A DNA stretch of 16,007 nucleotides from DAOVQB01 sp023128935 (lineage in GTDB: Bacteria > Eisenbacteria > RBG-16-71-46 > CAIMUX01 > WJJG01). The notes under the pieces are model-generated. The model was given only the letters and a program-made list of their open reading frames with translations, made no database searches and was not told the DNA's origin. A program made the position numbers and the translations under genes. The stretch is from the NCBI GenBank assembly GCA_030628905.1, contig DAOVQB010000095.1, positions 1 through 16,007 of the forward strand, given 5' to 3'. Positions 1 through 5,319 of this stretch are shown piece after piece. How positions within the stretch are numbered: position 1 is the stretch's first letter; each line of letters opens with the position of its first letter.

Positions 1-1421
1 CGCACCATCTCGCACCAGATTGCAGTCGGCAGCCTTACTTCTCCGATGTCTTCCGATCCTTCAGCTACTCCCGTTCCGCCAACTGAAGCCACTTGAGCCG
101 AGAACCCTGCAACTGAGATGAGAACCCGGTGGCCGCAATAGAAGATGTAGTCATCCTCGGGGGAGATATCTTTGCGCATCACGGCTTGCCTTATGAAGCG
201 TCCTTCTGCATCAAACACGTCCCGAATATCCGCAACCCCCTCGGGCAGGTTGATCCAAGATCGACTCATCCCTACCAATATGGATCCATCCTCACGCCCA
301 GTTGCTTCACTAATGCTCATCTCATACTCGGAGACTATGATCTTTGGGTTCCTTCTGCGACTACAGTTGCCTTCGAGAAGGGCCCTGTTTTCGGCAATCA
401 ATTCCTTGCTGCGCCGAACGGGTTCGTACTCACGCTCAATGACCATCCTCTTCCTGCCGTCCGGGCCGAAGACGTCAATGCGATAGTCCAGGTAACTCTG
501 TGCCACTAGGGGGCCACCATCCACTGTTGTTCCCAGAAGACGAAGAGAGGCTCTGCTTGCCTCATCATATATAAAACCTCCTCCTCGAACTCGCTTGTAT
601 TCTCTCTCCGCCACCTTGGCTATAGGCTGCCCTTCATCATCGAAGATCCCGATCAGATCCGAATGTCTTATTGTCTCCTTGCCAAACCTTCTTGTCGCCA
701 CACTCGCGAGAAACCCATTGGGGGTTGAGAAGGCTACTTCCAATGATGTCCTATCATACCCATTTAGCTTCACACGCCACTCCCCTGCGGGCTGACCGTC
801 CCGGGTCAACAGGACTAACTTCCCCCTGTTCCCATCCGCAATACAGACCGTACCGTCATTCAGAAAAGACAGTCGCGTTGGATTGCCCAGCTCTCCTGGC
901 CCCTCTCCAGCTCGCCCGATCGATCGTAAGTATTGACCCGTCGGTGAAATCACGTGAACGGTACAAAGCTGCCTGTCTAGAAGGTAGACATTGCTCTCCT
1001 CGTCCACTTCCACACCGTAGAGTGCGCCGAACACCAGCTCGCCATCCTCCGTCTCGCTCTCGAGTCGCCAGAGTTCGCGCAGCTCGTAGATCGCAGGGGG
1101 CTCCATCGGCTCGGCAGGATTCATCACGTGCACTACGCCATCCTTGACGACCCGCTTGCCCTTCCACTCCCCAGATGAGGCAGATGCAAGAGACCCGGTG
1201 ACTGCACTCAGGAATAGAACCAACAGGCCACTCAACAAGGTGGTTAGAAGGAGAGTCAAGAAGGCGCCGGGAATAGGGAAGAGGAGGGCATTGAAGAACC
1301 TGGAAACAGCGCGATCTCTGGGAACAGCGTGAACTCCGGGAACTCCGCGAACAGCGTGATCTCTGGGAACAGCGAATCCTCCCGGAGCACAGGGAGAGTG
1401 GAGAAACGGCCTCTTGCTCAT
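1..1421 (-). CDS. 6-bladed beta-propeller (NHL-like) protein, membrane-anchored or secreted; 3' end outside window
   Basis: An open frame of 473 codons runs without a stop from an ATG at 1421 to the left edge, so the C-terminus is missing. The start is chosen because AGGAGGGAG lies 8 nt upstream on the minus strand. Residues 1-41 are a polar, proline/arginine/valine-rich tail. Residues about 42-74 are strongly hydrophobic and followed by SLASA, compatible with a signal peptide or signal anchor. The exported part shows propeller signatures: YGVEVDEESNVYLLD, then SIGRAGEGPGEL (residues 167-178), then LNDGTVCIADGNRGKLVLL. Proteins of this type (6-bladed beta-propeller or NHL repeat) are usually exported binding proteins of unknown ligand. 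I see no catalytic motif. The gene faces away from the two-gene cassette and is separated from the Hdr locus by about 2 kb, so it is probably an independent unit. The long N-terminal tail is unusual; a shorter protein starting at the in-frame TTG at residue 55 is possible but lacks a good ribosome-binding site. Confidence 0.85.
   Translation of the reverse strand, partial: MSKRPFLHSPCAPGGFAVPRDHAVRGVPGVHAVPRDRAVSRFFNALLFPIPGAFLTLLLTTLLSGLLVLFLSAVTGSLASASSGEWKGKRVVKDGVVHVMNPAEPMEPPAIYELRELWRLESETEDGELVFGALYGVEVDEESNVYLLDRQLCTVHVISPTGQYLRSIGRAGEGPGELGNPTRLSFLNDGTVCIADGNRGKLVLLTRDGQPAGEWRVKLNGYDRTSLEVAFSTPNGFLASVATRRFGKETIRHSDLIGIFDDEGQPIAKVAEREYKRVRGGGFIYDEASRASLRLLGTTVDGGPLVAQSYLDYRIDVFGPDGRKRMVIEREYEPVRRSKELIAENRALLEGNCSRRRNPKIIVSEYEMSISEATGREDGSILVGMSRSWINLPEGVADIRDVFDAEGRFIRQAVMRKDISPEDDYIFYCGHRVLISVAGFSAQVASVGGTGVAEGSEDIGEVRLPTAIWCEMV
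1295..1375. repeat. Nine-unit 9-bp degenerate minisatellite inside the propeller gene
   Basis: Nine consecutive 9-bp units, all variants of gaacagcgt, gaactccgg and gatctctgg, with several exact repeats (gaacagcgt at 1322 and 1349; gatctctgg at 1313 and 1358). The period is a multiple of three, so it stays in frame and encodes tripeptides such as AVP, RDH, AVR, GVP, GVH in residues 16-42 of the beta-propeller protein, just before the hydrophobic segment. Confidence 0.85.
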
Positions 1422-1476
1422 TCGAACTGCTCCCTCCTGGTACACTCGCCGCCTGAGGAAGTGATGCATGCTAATA

Positions 1477-1508
1477 AGAAAACTACGTTCCAGGGGCCGG
1501 CTAAGTCA
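1477..1508 (-). promoter_or_regulatory. Candidate promoter for the beta-propeller gene
   Basis: Two readings are possible on the minus strand. A sigma-70 type: TTGACT, 18-bp spacer, TAGTTT. A sigma-54 type: TGGAACG-TAGT-TTTCT, close to the -24/-12 consensus TGGCACG-N4-TTGCW, with GG and the second element about 56 bp upstream of the ATG at 1421. Neither is a strong match and they overlap, so at most one is real. Confidence 0.25.
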
Positions 1509-1509
1509 A

Positions 1510-1545
1510 CCGTCAAGTTCTCCCTCTCCGTCAAGTCCTCCCTCT
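1510..1545. repeat. 18-bp tandem direct repeat upstream of the propeller gene
   Basis: Two adjacent 18-bp units, ccgtcaagttctccctct and ccgtcaagtcctccctct (17 of 18 identical), end just upstream of the candidate -35. On the minus strand each unit reads AGAGGGAG-R-ACTTGACGG. Tandem half-sites two helical turns apart or less are typical of activator or repressor sites, but chance duplication is equally possible. Confidence 0.5.
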
Positions 1546-1895
1546 TCGGCTATACCCCACCGGATAGCACAAGGCTCGAGAACCGGCGACTGTGGAGGAG
1601 CGGCAATAGAGGTTGCCGTTTCCGGTCATGGAGTTTGGCGAGGGTGGGTGTGCCTCCCGAAAACCGGATCGCTCTTCAGTTCTCGGAGTTGATCGATCCC
1701 GATAGCAGTGGGAGTCCACCGGCGCGAGATCGTGCTTGCCCTCCGGGTAGACGCTCCGCAAACCTCGTGAGCTACGCTCATCCGTGAACGGCAATCAACA
1801 ACGGGGCGCAACTGATGATGGCTTGGCTTGTTTCTTGGCTCTGTAGCTTCACACGGTCTGTCCAGACCGTAAACGAAGGCGATGTTACTGAAGTA
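1546..1895. other. Gene-poor stretch, nothing recognised
   Basis: No frame here shows a recognisable domain, a good ribosome-binding site or protein-like composition. Several frames are open because of the high GC content, and the predicted peptides are rich in Arg, Ser and Pro as expected for non-coding shadow frames. The part from about 1778 continues, on the minus strand, into the repeat at 1896-1994 and may be the eroded remainder of the same mobile element. An 18-bp near-perfect palindrome lies at 1853-1870. Confidence 0.5.
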
Positions 1896-1994
1896 GCCGA
1901 GGCGATGATGCCGCGCACTACCCGGTCAGTTCCGCCTTGTGGCAAGGTGAATCCACTCAAGCGAGCACACATTTGGGATTCTCGGGAGGGACAG
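1896..1994. repeat. 99-bp dispersed direct repeat, copy 1
   Basis: About 88% identical by eye to 3412-3510, with the same orientation and the same length. Both copies contain the block ccgccttgtggcaaggtgaa, which holds a small CCTTG-tgg-CAAGG hairpin. Both end abruptly at gggattctcgggagggacag, after which the flanks are unrelated. The sharp common edge suggests the end of a mobile element. Copy 2 is attached to transposase debris. Confidence 0.85.
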
Positions 1995-2130
1995 CCGTAA
2001 GACCGGCCTGCGTCTGTCCGTGGCAGTGCGCTAACATCGTCCAGAAGCGGTGCATGGCGGGCGCCGGGATCGAGATTCCCAATTGCGGGATATCCCTGTA
2101 GGTGGGTCGCTGAATCATAGCCACAGGCTA

Positions 2131-2169
2131 TCCATGAATATTCGGAGCGCCAACCCCAATATTCATGGA
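2131..2169. repeat. Perfect 12-bp inverted repeat with 15-nt loop
   Basis: TCCATGAATATT at 2131-2142 and its exact reverse complement AATATTCATGGA at 2158-2169. There is no T-run on either strand immediately after it, so it does not look like a classical intrinsic terminator. It could be an operator, an mRNA hairpin, or a relic of a transposon end. Confidence 0.8.
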
Positions 2170-2186
2170 AGATCCTCCACCGTCAC

Positions 2187-2223
2187 CGCGCCAGTTCCCG
2201 ACCCTACCGGGTTCCCTGGCGCG
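2187..2223. repeat. Perfect 8-bp GC-rich inverted repeat
   Basis: CGCGCCAG at 2187-2194 and CTGGCGCG at 2216-2223 enclose a 21-nt interval that itself contains CCCG...CGGG. It follows the previous inverted repeat by 17 bp and precedes the two-gene cassette, so it may act as a boundary or leader structure. Confidence 0.65.
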
Positions 2224-2231
2224 CTCGTGAC

Positions 2232-2260
2232 TTGAGCTCACTGCGACGTTGCAGTAGCAT
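2232..2260 (+). promoter_or_regulatory. Candidate sigma-70 promoter for the two-gene cassette
   Basis: TTGAGC at 2232-2237, a 17-bp spacer, and TAGCAT at 2255-2260. Transcription would start near 2267, about 20 nt before the purine-rich ribosome-binding site GGGGGAAGA at 2289-2297 that serves the preferred TTG start at 2299. Only four of six bases match in the -10 box. Confidence 0.35.
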
Positions 2261-2298
2261 TGCCCACGGAAGAAGAACCATTAGCCGCGGGGGAAGAT

Positions 2299-2514
2299 TT
2301 GAGCATCAAGCGGCATCCAAATCGCAGGTTGTATATCGAGGCACTTCGCCGCATGACACCGGAAGCCAGGTTGTCTAAGTCCTTTGAGTTGACTGCCTTT
2401 GCCCGGCAGTTGTTTCTCCATGGTTTACGCCGCAGCTTCCCCGAGCTTTCCGACGATGAGATCAGGGCCCTCTACCTGGAGCGCCTTGGGCGATGTCACA
2501 ACCGGAACTACTAA
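2299..2514 (+). CDS. Short conserved hypothetical protein paired with a nucleotidyltransferase
   Basis: A 71-residue protein if started at the TTG at 2299, which has GGGGGAAGA just upstream. The frame is open back to a TTG at 2260 (84 residues), which has no ribosome-binding site. It contains ALRRMTPEARLSKSFELT, then RRSFPELSDDEIRALYLERL and the C-terminal RCHNRNY. This helical, charged composition resembles small proteins I recall being encoded directly before nucleotidyltransferase-fold proteins in many bacteria; their function is not known to me. Its stop codon lies 22 bp inside the next gene, so the two are almost certainly co-translated. An antitoxin-like or accessory role is inferred from context only. 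Confidence 0.75.
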   Translation: MSIKRHPNRRLYIEALRRMTPEARLSKSFELTAFARQLFLHGLRRSFPELSDDEIRALYLERLGRCHNRNY

Positions 2515-3059
2515 GGCGCGTGTTACAGGCCCTTGATGTGGCGGGGATCGAGCACCTGTTGTCCGGCTCTTTCGCTTCAAGCCTGCAAGGCGAACCTCGA
2601 TCCACGCATGATATTGATATCGTCGTCGATATTCAACCAGCGGGCGCGGCCCATCTGATCGCGGCGTTCCGACCACCACAATACTACCTTTCTGCGGACA
2701 GTGTGCGGGAGGCGATAACCCATCAGAGCATGTTCAATCTGCTCGATGTGAACTCGGGGGACAAAGTCGACTTCTGGATCCTGACCGACGATCCGTTCGA
2801 CCGCTCTCGTTTTGCGCGCCGGTACACGGAAGAAGTGATGGGTATGAGAATATCTGTTTCCAGTCCGGAGGATACGATCCTCATGAAACTAAACTGGGCA
2901 ATCCAATCCGGGGGCAGTGAAAAGCAATTCAAGGATGCACTTGGCGTCTATGAGGTGCAGCAGGCGAAACTGGATTTGGCCTATATGGATCATTGGGCCC
3001 GGGAGCTCAGCATTGAGGAGTTGTGGCGTAGGTTGCGTCGTGAGGCGGAAGCAACCTAG
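2493..3059 (+). CDS. Nucleotidyltransferase-fold protein, AbiEii/MNT-like
   Basis: A 188-residue protein with the nucleotidyltransferase signature near its N-terminus: LLSGSFASSLQG (Gly25-Ser26), followed by THDIDIVVDI with Asp40 and Asp42 as the metal-binding pair. Downstream it has NLLDVNSGDKVDFWILTDDPFDR, SPEDTILMKLNWAIQSGGSEKQ and a C-terminal DHWARELSIEELW. This arrangement is seen in stand-alone nucleotidyltransferases related to the toxin component of type IV AbiE systems and to minimal nucleotidyltransferases. The target (protein or tRNA) cannot be read from the sequence. It starts with ATG inside the preceding gene (22-bp overlap). The pair sits alone between repeats and transposase debris, as expected for a small accessory cassette. 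The length and motifs look intact. Confidence 0.85.
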   Translation: MSQPELLRRVLQALDVAGIEHLLSGSFASSLQGEPRSTHDIDIVVDIQPAGAAHLIAAFRPPQYYLSADSVREAITHQSMFNLLDVNSGDKVDFWILTDDPFDRSRFARRYTEEVMGMRISVSSPEDTILMKLNWAIQSGGSEKQFKDALGVYEVQQAKLDLAYMDHWARELSIEELWRRLRREAEAT

Positions 3060-3133
3060 ATGGGTAGGCCAGCTGATTGAGCGCACGCGTGTCCCGGTTG
3101 GCGATCATGGCTAGTGCACGGCCGAGTGCTGGC

Positions 3134-3363
3134 TCATGCCACGATTCGATAGTCGTGCTGAACGCCACCAAGGATTGGGAAAGCCACCAGCTTTCCGGCG
3201 GGCGGCGGAGGTTGTCGGAGTTCCGGGTACAGATCTGGGATCCCATGGATGGCCTGCGATGGACGCCCACCGTTGTAATAGCGAATGTACTCGGCGGCGA
3301 CAGGCGCGGACGTGATCGATGCTGAGGATGATGAAGTGGTTCAAGACTTTCTCTCGCAGCGTC
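3134..3363 (-). pseudogene. 3' fragment of a DDE (integrase-core) transposase, frameshifted
   Basis: The minus strand encodes the C-terminal end of an rve-type transposase. AAEYIRYYNGGRPSQAIHG is followed by PDLYPELRQ, a proline run, GKLVAFPILGGVQHDYRIVA and a stop at 3134-3136. The YIRYYN-RPSQ motif is the usual end of the integrase core in IS transposases. Immediately upstream, in the next frame, REKVLNHFIILSIDHVRA matches the segment that normally precedes it, so a single frameshift near 3300 separates the two. Everything further upstream, including the DDE catalytic residues, is absent. The fragment instead abuts, across a run of seven G/C, the 99-bp repeat that ends at hdrB. It is a dead, internally deleted insertion sequence. 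It probably arrived after the Hdr locus was in place, because it lies at its 3' edge. Confidence 0.8.
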
Positions 3364-3411
3364 CGGCTGGGGGGGCTGCTGTCTCGCCGTGCGCTGTCAC
3401 CCGACGCTATG

Positions 3412-3510
3412 GCCGAGCCGATGATGCCGTGCACTACCCCGGTCAGTTCCGCCTTGTGGCAAGGTGAATTCGTTCTAGGGAGCAACATTTGGGATTCTCG
3501 GGAGGGACAG
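3412..3510. repeat. 99-bp dispersed direct repeat, copy 2, abutting hdrB
   Basis: Copy of 1896-1994 with the same length and the same abrupt right edge (gggagggacag). The edge at 3510 is one base from the hdrB stop codon (3512-3514). Together with the transposase fragment at 3134-3363 it looks like both ends of one insertion element with the middle lost. The sequence tgtccc at about 3090 could be the opposite terminus, since it matches the TGTCCC of this edge on the other strand, but only six bases agree. Confidence 0.7.
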
Positions 3511-3511
3511 G

Positions 3512-4393
3512 TCAAGTCACGCCTTGGCCAATCTTCTCAAACAGGCTCAGCGGTTTGATGCGATGGCGGTTGAGGCCTACCTCCGCTGGCGTGAGACCTT
3601 GGGCAAGGCCGAGCAGCTGAAAGTAGTAGACCGGAGGTACGTCCATCTTCTCTCCGGTTTTCCGTGCGATCAGGAGTTGCCCGGTGTCGAAGGACGAAAA
3701 ACAGGTGGGGCAGATAAGTCCCATGCAATCCACATCGGCCTCTTTGACAGAGCGCAGAACGGTGCGGGTCATCTCCAGCGGGAGATCGGGGTCAATACAG
3801 GCCTTCCCGCAGCACAGGAAACGCTCGTCATGAACAATGGGTTGAGCACCGATGGCTTCGATCAACTGGTGGAGGATCTGCGGCTCATCGGGATCATCGA
3901 CGCGCATGATATCGGAGGGCTTTAGCAGGTGACAACCGTAGTGCAGTGCAACCCTGACACCTTCGAGCGGGCGTTTGACACTTTCACGCACGCGTTCGAG
4001 GCCGACCTTCTCGCGGATCAGTGTCACGATGTGCCGAACCTCGATTTCGCCGCGGTACTCCTTGCCGATCCGCTTTAGCCTCCGGTTTACCATGTCGCGC
4101 ATGGGGGGTTCGTGTTTGAGGATGTGATTGGCTTCGCTCAGTGTTCCAGTGCAGCCGCTGCATATCGTGAAAATATCGAGCCCGGCTTCCTCAGCCAAAC
4201 ATAGGTTGCGGGCGGCCATGGTGAGCCAGCCGATCTTGTCAGCGGCCTGGAAAAAGATAGGGTCGGGACAGCAGGAGAAGCCTTCCAAATCGACGATCTC
4301 AATGCCGAGCGGAGGTAGTGTCCGGCGCACGGCCACTTCCATCTGGGGATACTTGATCGGAATGAGGCATCCTGGAAAGAAGAGCGCCTTCAT
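3512..4393 (-). CDS. hdrB: HdrB-type heterodisulfide reductase catalytic subunit
   Basis: A 293-residue protein with two complete CCG domains. The first has Cys9 (FFPGCL), Cys41-Cys42 (FSCCPDP) and Cys78/Cys81 (CSGC). The second has Cys154 (HYGCHLLKPSD), Cys194-Cys195 (FLCCGKA) and Cys228/Cys231 (CPTC). In the known HdrB structure these motifs bind two non-cubane [4Fe-4S] clusters that cleave a heterodisulfide. The substrate here need not be CoM-S-S-CoB, since the bacterium presumably lacks it. It overlaps hdrC by the four bases ATGA and is the last gene of the long minus-strand locus. Length and motifs are normal. The 3' end touches a repeat element, so the last few residues could have been replaced by insertion, but no conserved part is lost. 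Cytoplasmic; no signal or membrane segment. Confidence 0.93.
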   Translation of the reverse strand: MKALFFPGCLIPIKYPQMEVAVRRTLPPLGIEIVDLEGFSCCPDPIFFQAADKIGWLTMAARNLCLAEEAGLDIFTICSGCTGTLSEANHILKHEPPMRDMVNRRLKRIGKEYRGEIEVRHIVTLIREKVGLERVRESVKRPLEGVRVALHYGCHLLKPSDIMRVDDPDEPQILHQLIEAIGAQPIVHDERFLCCGKACIDPDLPLEMTRTVLRSVKEADVDCMGLICPTCFSSFDTGQLLIARKTGEKMDVPPVYYFQLLGLAQGLTPAEVGLNRHRIKPLSLFEKIGQGVT

Positions 4394-4986
4394 GACCGTT
4401 TCCCCAATTCGTTCTCGGGACCACGGCCTTCTTCCGCCGTATCGGGTTTCAGGATCGCTTGGATTTCCGCCATGTCGATCGGTGGCAGGGGGGGTAGGCC
4501 CAGCCGCTCTCGCGTGCGGGCCAGTCCCGCGATGACCGGAGCGCTCCGGCCGGTCTTCAGAATCGTCTCATAGATGCTTTGTACATCTTGGGGTTGGTGT
4601 CCATCTTCCTTGATCAGGTTCTTCAGTGCGATGATCACCTCCACGGGACGCACGTCCTGGGGGCAGCGTTCATAGCAGTTGTAGCAGTTGGAGCATTTCC
4701 AGATGATCGAGTCGGGGCAGAGCAGCTCATCCAAACCACCCAGCAGCACGGTGAGCATGATCTCGCGCGGGTTGAAGCCCTCATAGAAGCGCGCGCTCGG
4801 GCAGTCGCCGACGCACGCGCCGCACTGGTAGCAATAGGTAACGCGGTTGCCGCCGATGACCGCAAGGAGGCGCTTGCGGGCATCGAGATCGATGTGCATC
4901 ACCTCTGCCGTTTTGGTCGCGCCCGCCGCGCCCACAGCCGGCTTTTCAGGTTCGGGCGTTCTGTTACGTGGCTCTTGGGCCGTCAA
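4390..4986 (-). CDS. hdrC: HdrC-type iron-sulfur subunit
   Basis: A 198-residue protein with two [4Fe-4S] motifs, CYQCGACVGDCP (Cys52, 55, 58, 62) and CSNCYNCYERCP (Cys98, 101, 104, 108), the standard HdrC arrangement. HdrC carries electrons from HdrA to HdrB. The start codon is TTG, supported by AGGAG seven bases upstream on the minus strand; the first plausible ATG is at residue 30, and residues 1-29 are a Pro/Ala-rich tail with no known function. The gene ends in an ATGA overlap with hdrB and begins 31 bp after the zinc-ribbon gene, so zinc ribbon, HdrC and HdrB are probably one translational group. Nothing is missing from the cluster motifs. Confidence 0.93.
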   Translation of the reverse strand: MTAQEPRNRTPEPEKPAVGAAGATKTAEVMHIDLDARKRLLAVIGGNRVTYCYQCGACVGDCPSARFYEGFNPREIMLTVLLGGLDELLCPDSIIWKCSNCYNCYERCPQDVRPVEVIIALKNLIKEDGHQPQDVQSIYETILKTGRSAPVIAGLARTRERLGLPPLPPIDMAEIQAILKPDTAEEGRGPENELGKRS

Positions 4987-5017
4987 GCTGCTGCTCCTCT
5001 CTCTGCCAAGACCTGAT

Positions 5018-5188
5018 TCAGTTCTGCTTCGCGGAGGCGGATGATTCCTGGGCGTTCTCCTTCAATTCACGGATGCTGTTGCTGCGGCACTTCGGGCAGG
5101 TGCGCTCCACCAATTCACCGTCCTTGGTGTGCACCGCAGTGAATTCATGGCCACAGCGCATGCAGCGGAATTCCCTCTGTATCTCCAT
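5018..5188 (-). CDS. Small zinc-ribbon protein within the Hdr locus
   Basis: A 56-residue protein starting at ATG 5188, chosen because GGGGGAA lies about seven bases upstream and because translation from there begins directly with the domain. The frame is open to an upstream start at 5245, giving 75 residues with a basic, non-domain-like extension. It has a four-cysteine zinc ribbon, CMRCGHEF (Cys9, Cys12) and TCPKC (Cys31, Cys34), followed by an Asn/Glu/Ser-rich tail. It resembles FmdB-type and related mini zinc ribbons. Such proteins may aid assembly or bind a redox partner, but no function can be assigned from sequence. Its place between HdrA-MvhD and HdrC suggests a role specific to this module. 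Confidence 0.8.
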   Translation of the reverse strand: MEIQREFRCMRCGHEFTAVHTKDGELVERTCPKCRSNSIRELKENAQESSASAKQN

Positions 5189-5319
5189 TTCGCGCTTCCC
5201 CCATCCTCTGCGACCCTCAATCCTCGATGCTGTGATTGCCCCCAATCCCAGCGGTATCTCCGACGCGCGTTAGGCACGTCACCGCCCACACACCAGGGTG
5301 ATGGGTTGTGGGAGGGGTG

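Noticed and set aside
129..509. Plus-strand open frames over the left 1.4 kb
   Set aside because: They are shadows of the minus-strand beta-propeller gene, which runs open to the edge with clear propeller motifs and has a good ribosome-binding site.
1853..1870. 18-bp near-perfect palindrome acggtctg-tc-cagaccgt
   Set aside because: The two-base centre is too short for a stable RNA hairpin and there is no adjoining gene start; a protein-binding site is possible but nothing supports it.
3420..3512. Possible terminator after hdrB formed by CCTTG-tgg-CAAGG
   Set aside because: Only five base pairs and no T-run on the minus strand; the same hairpin occurs in the other repeat copy away from any gene end.
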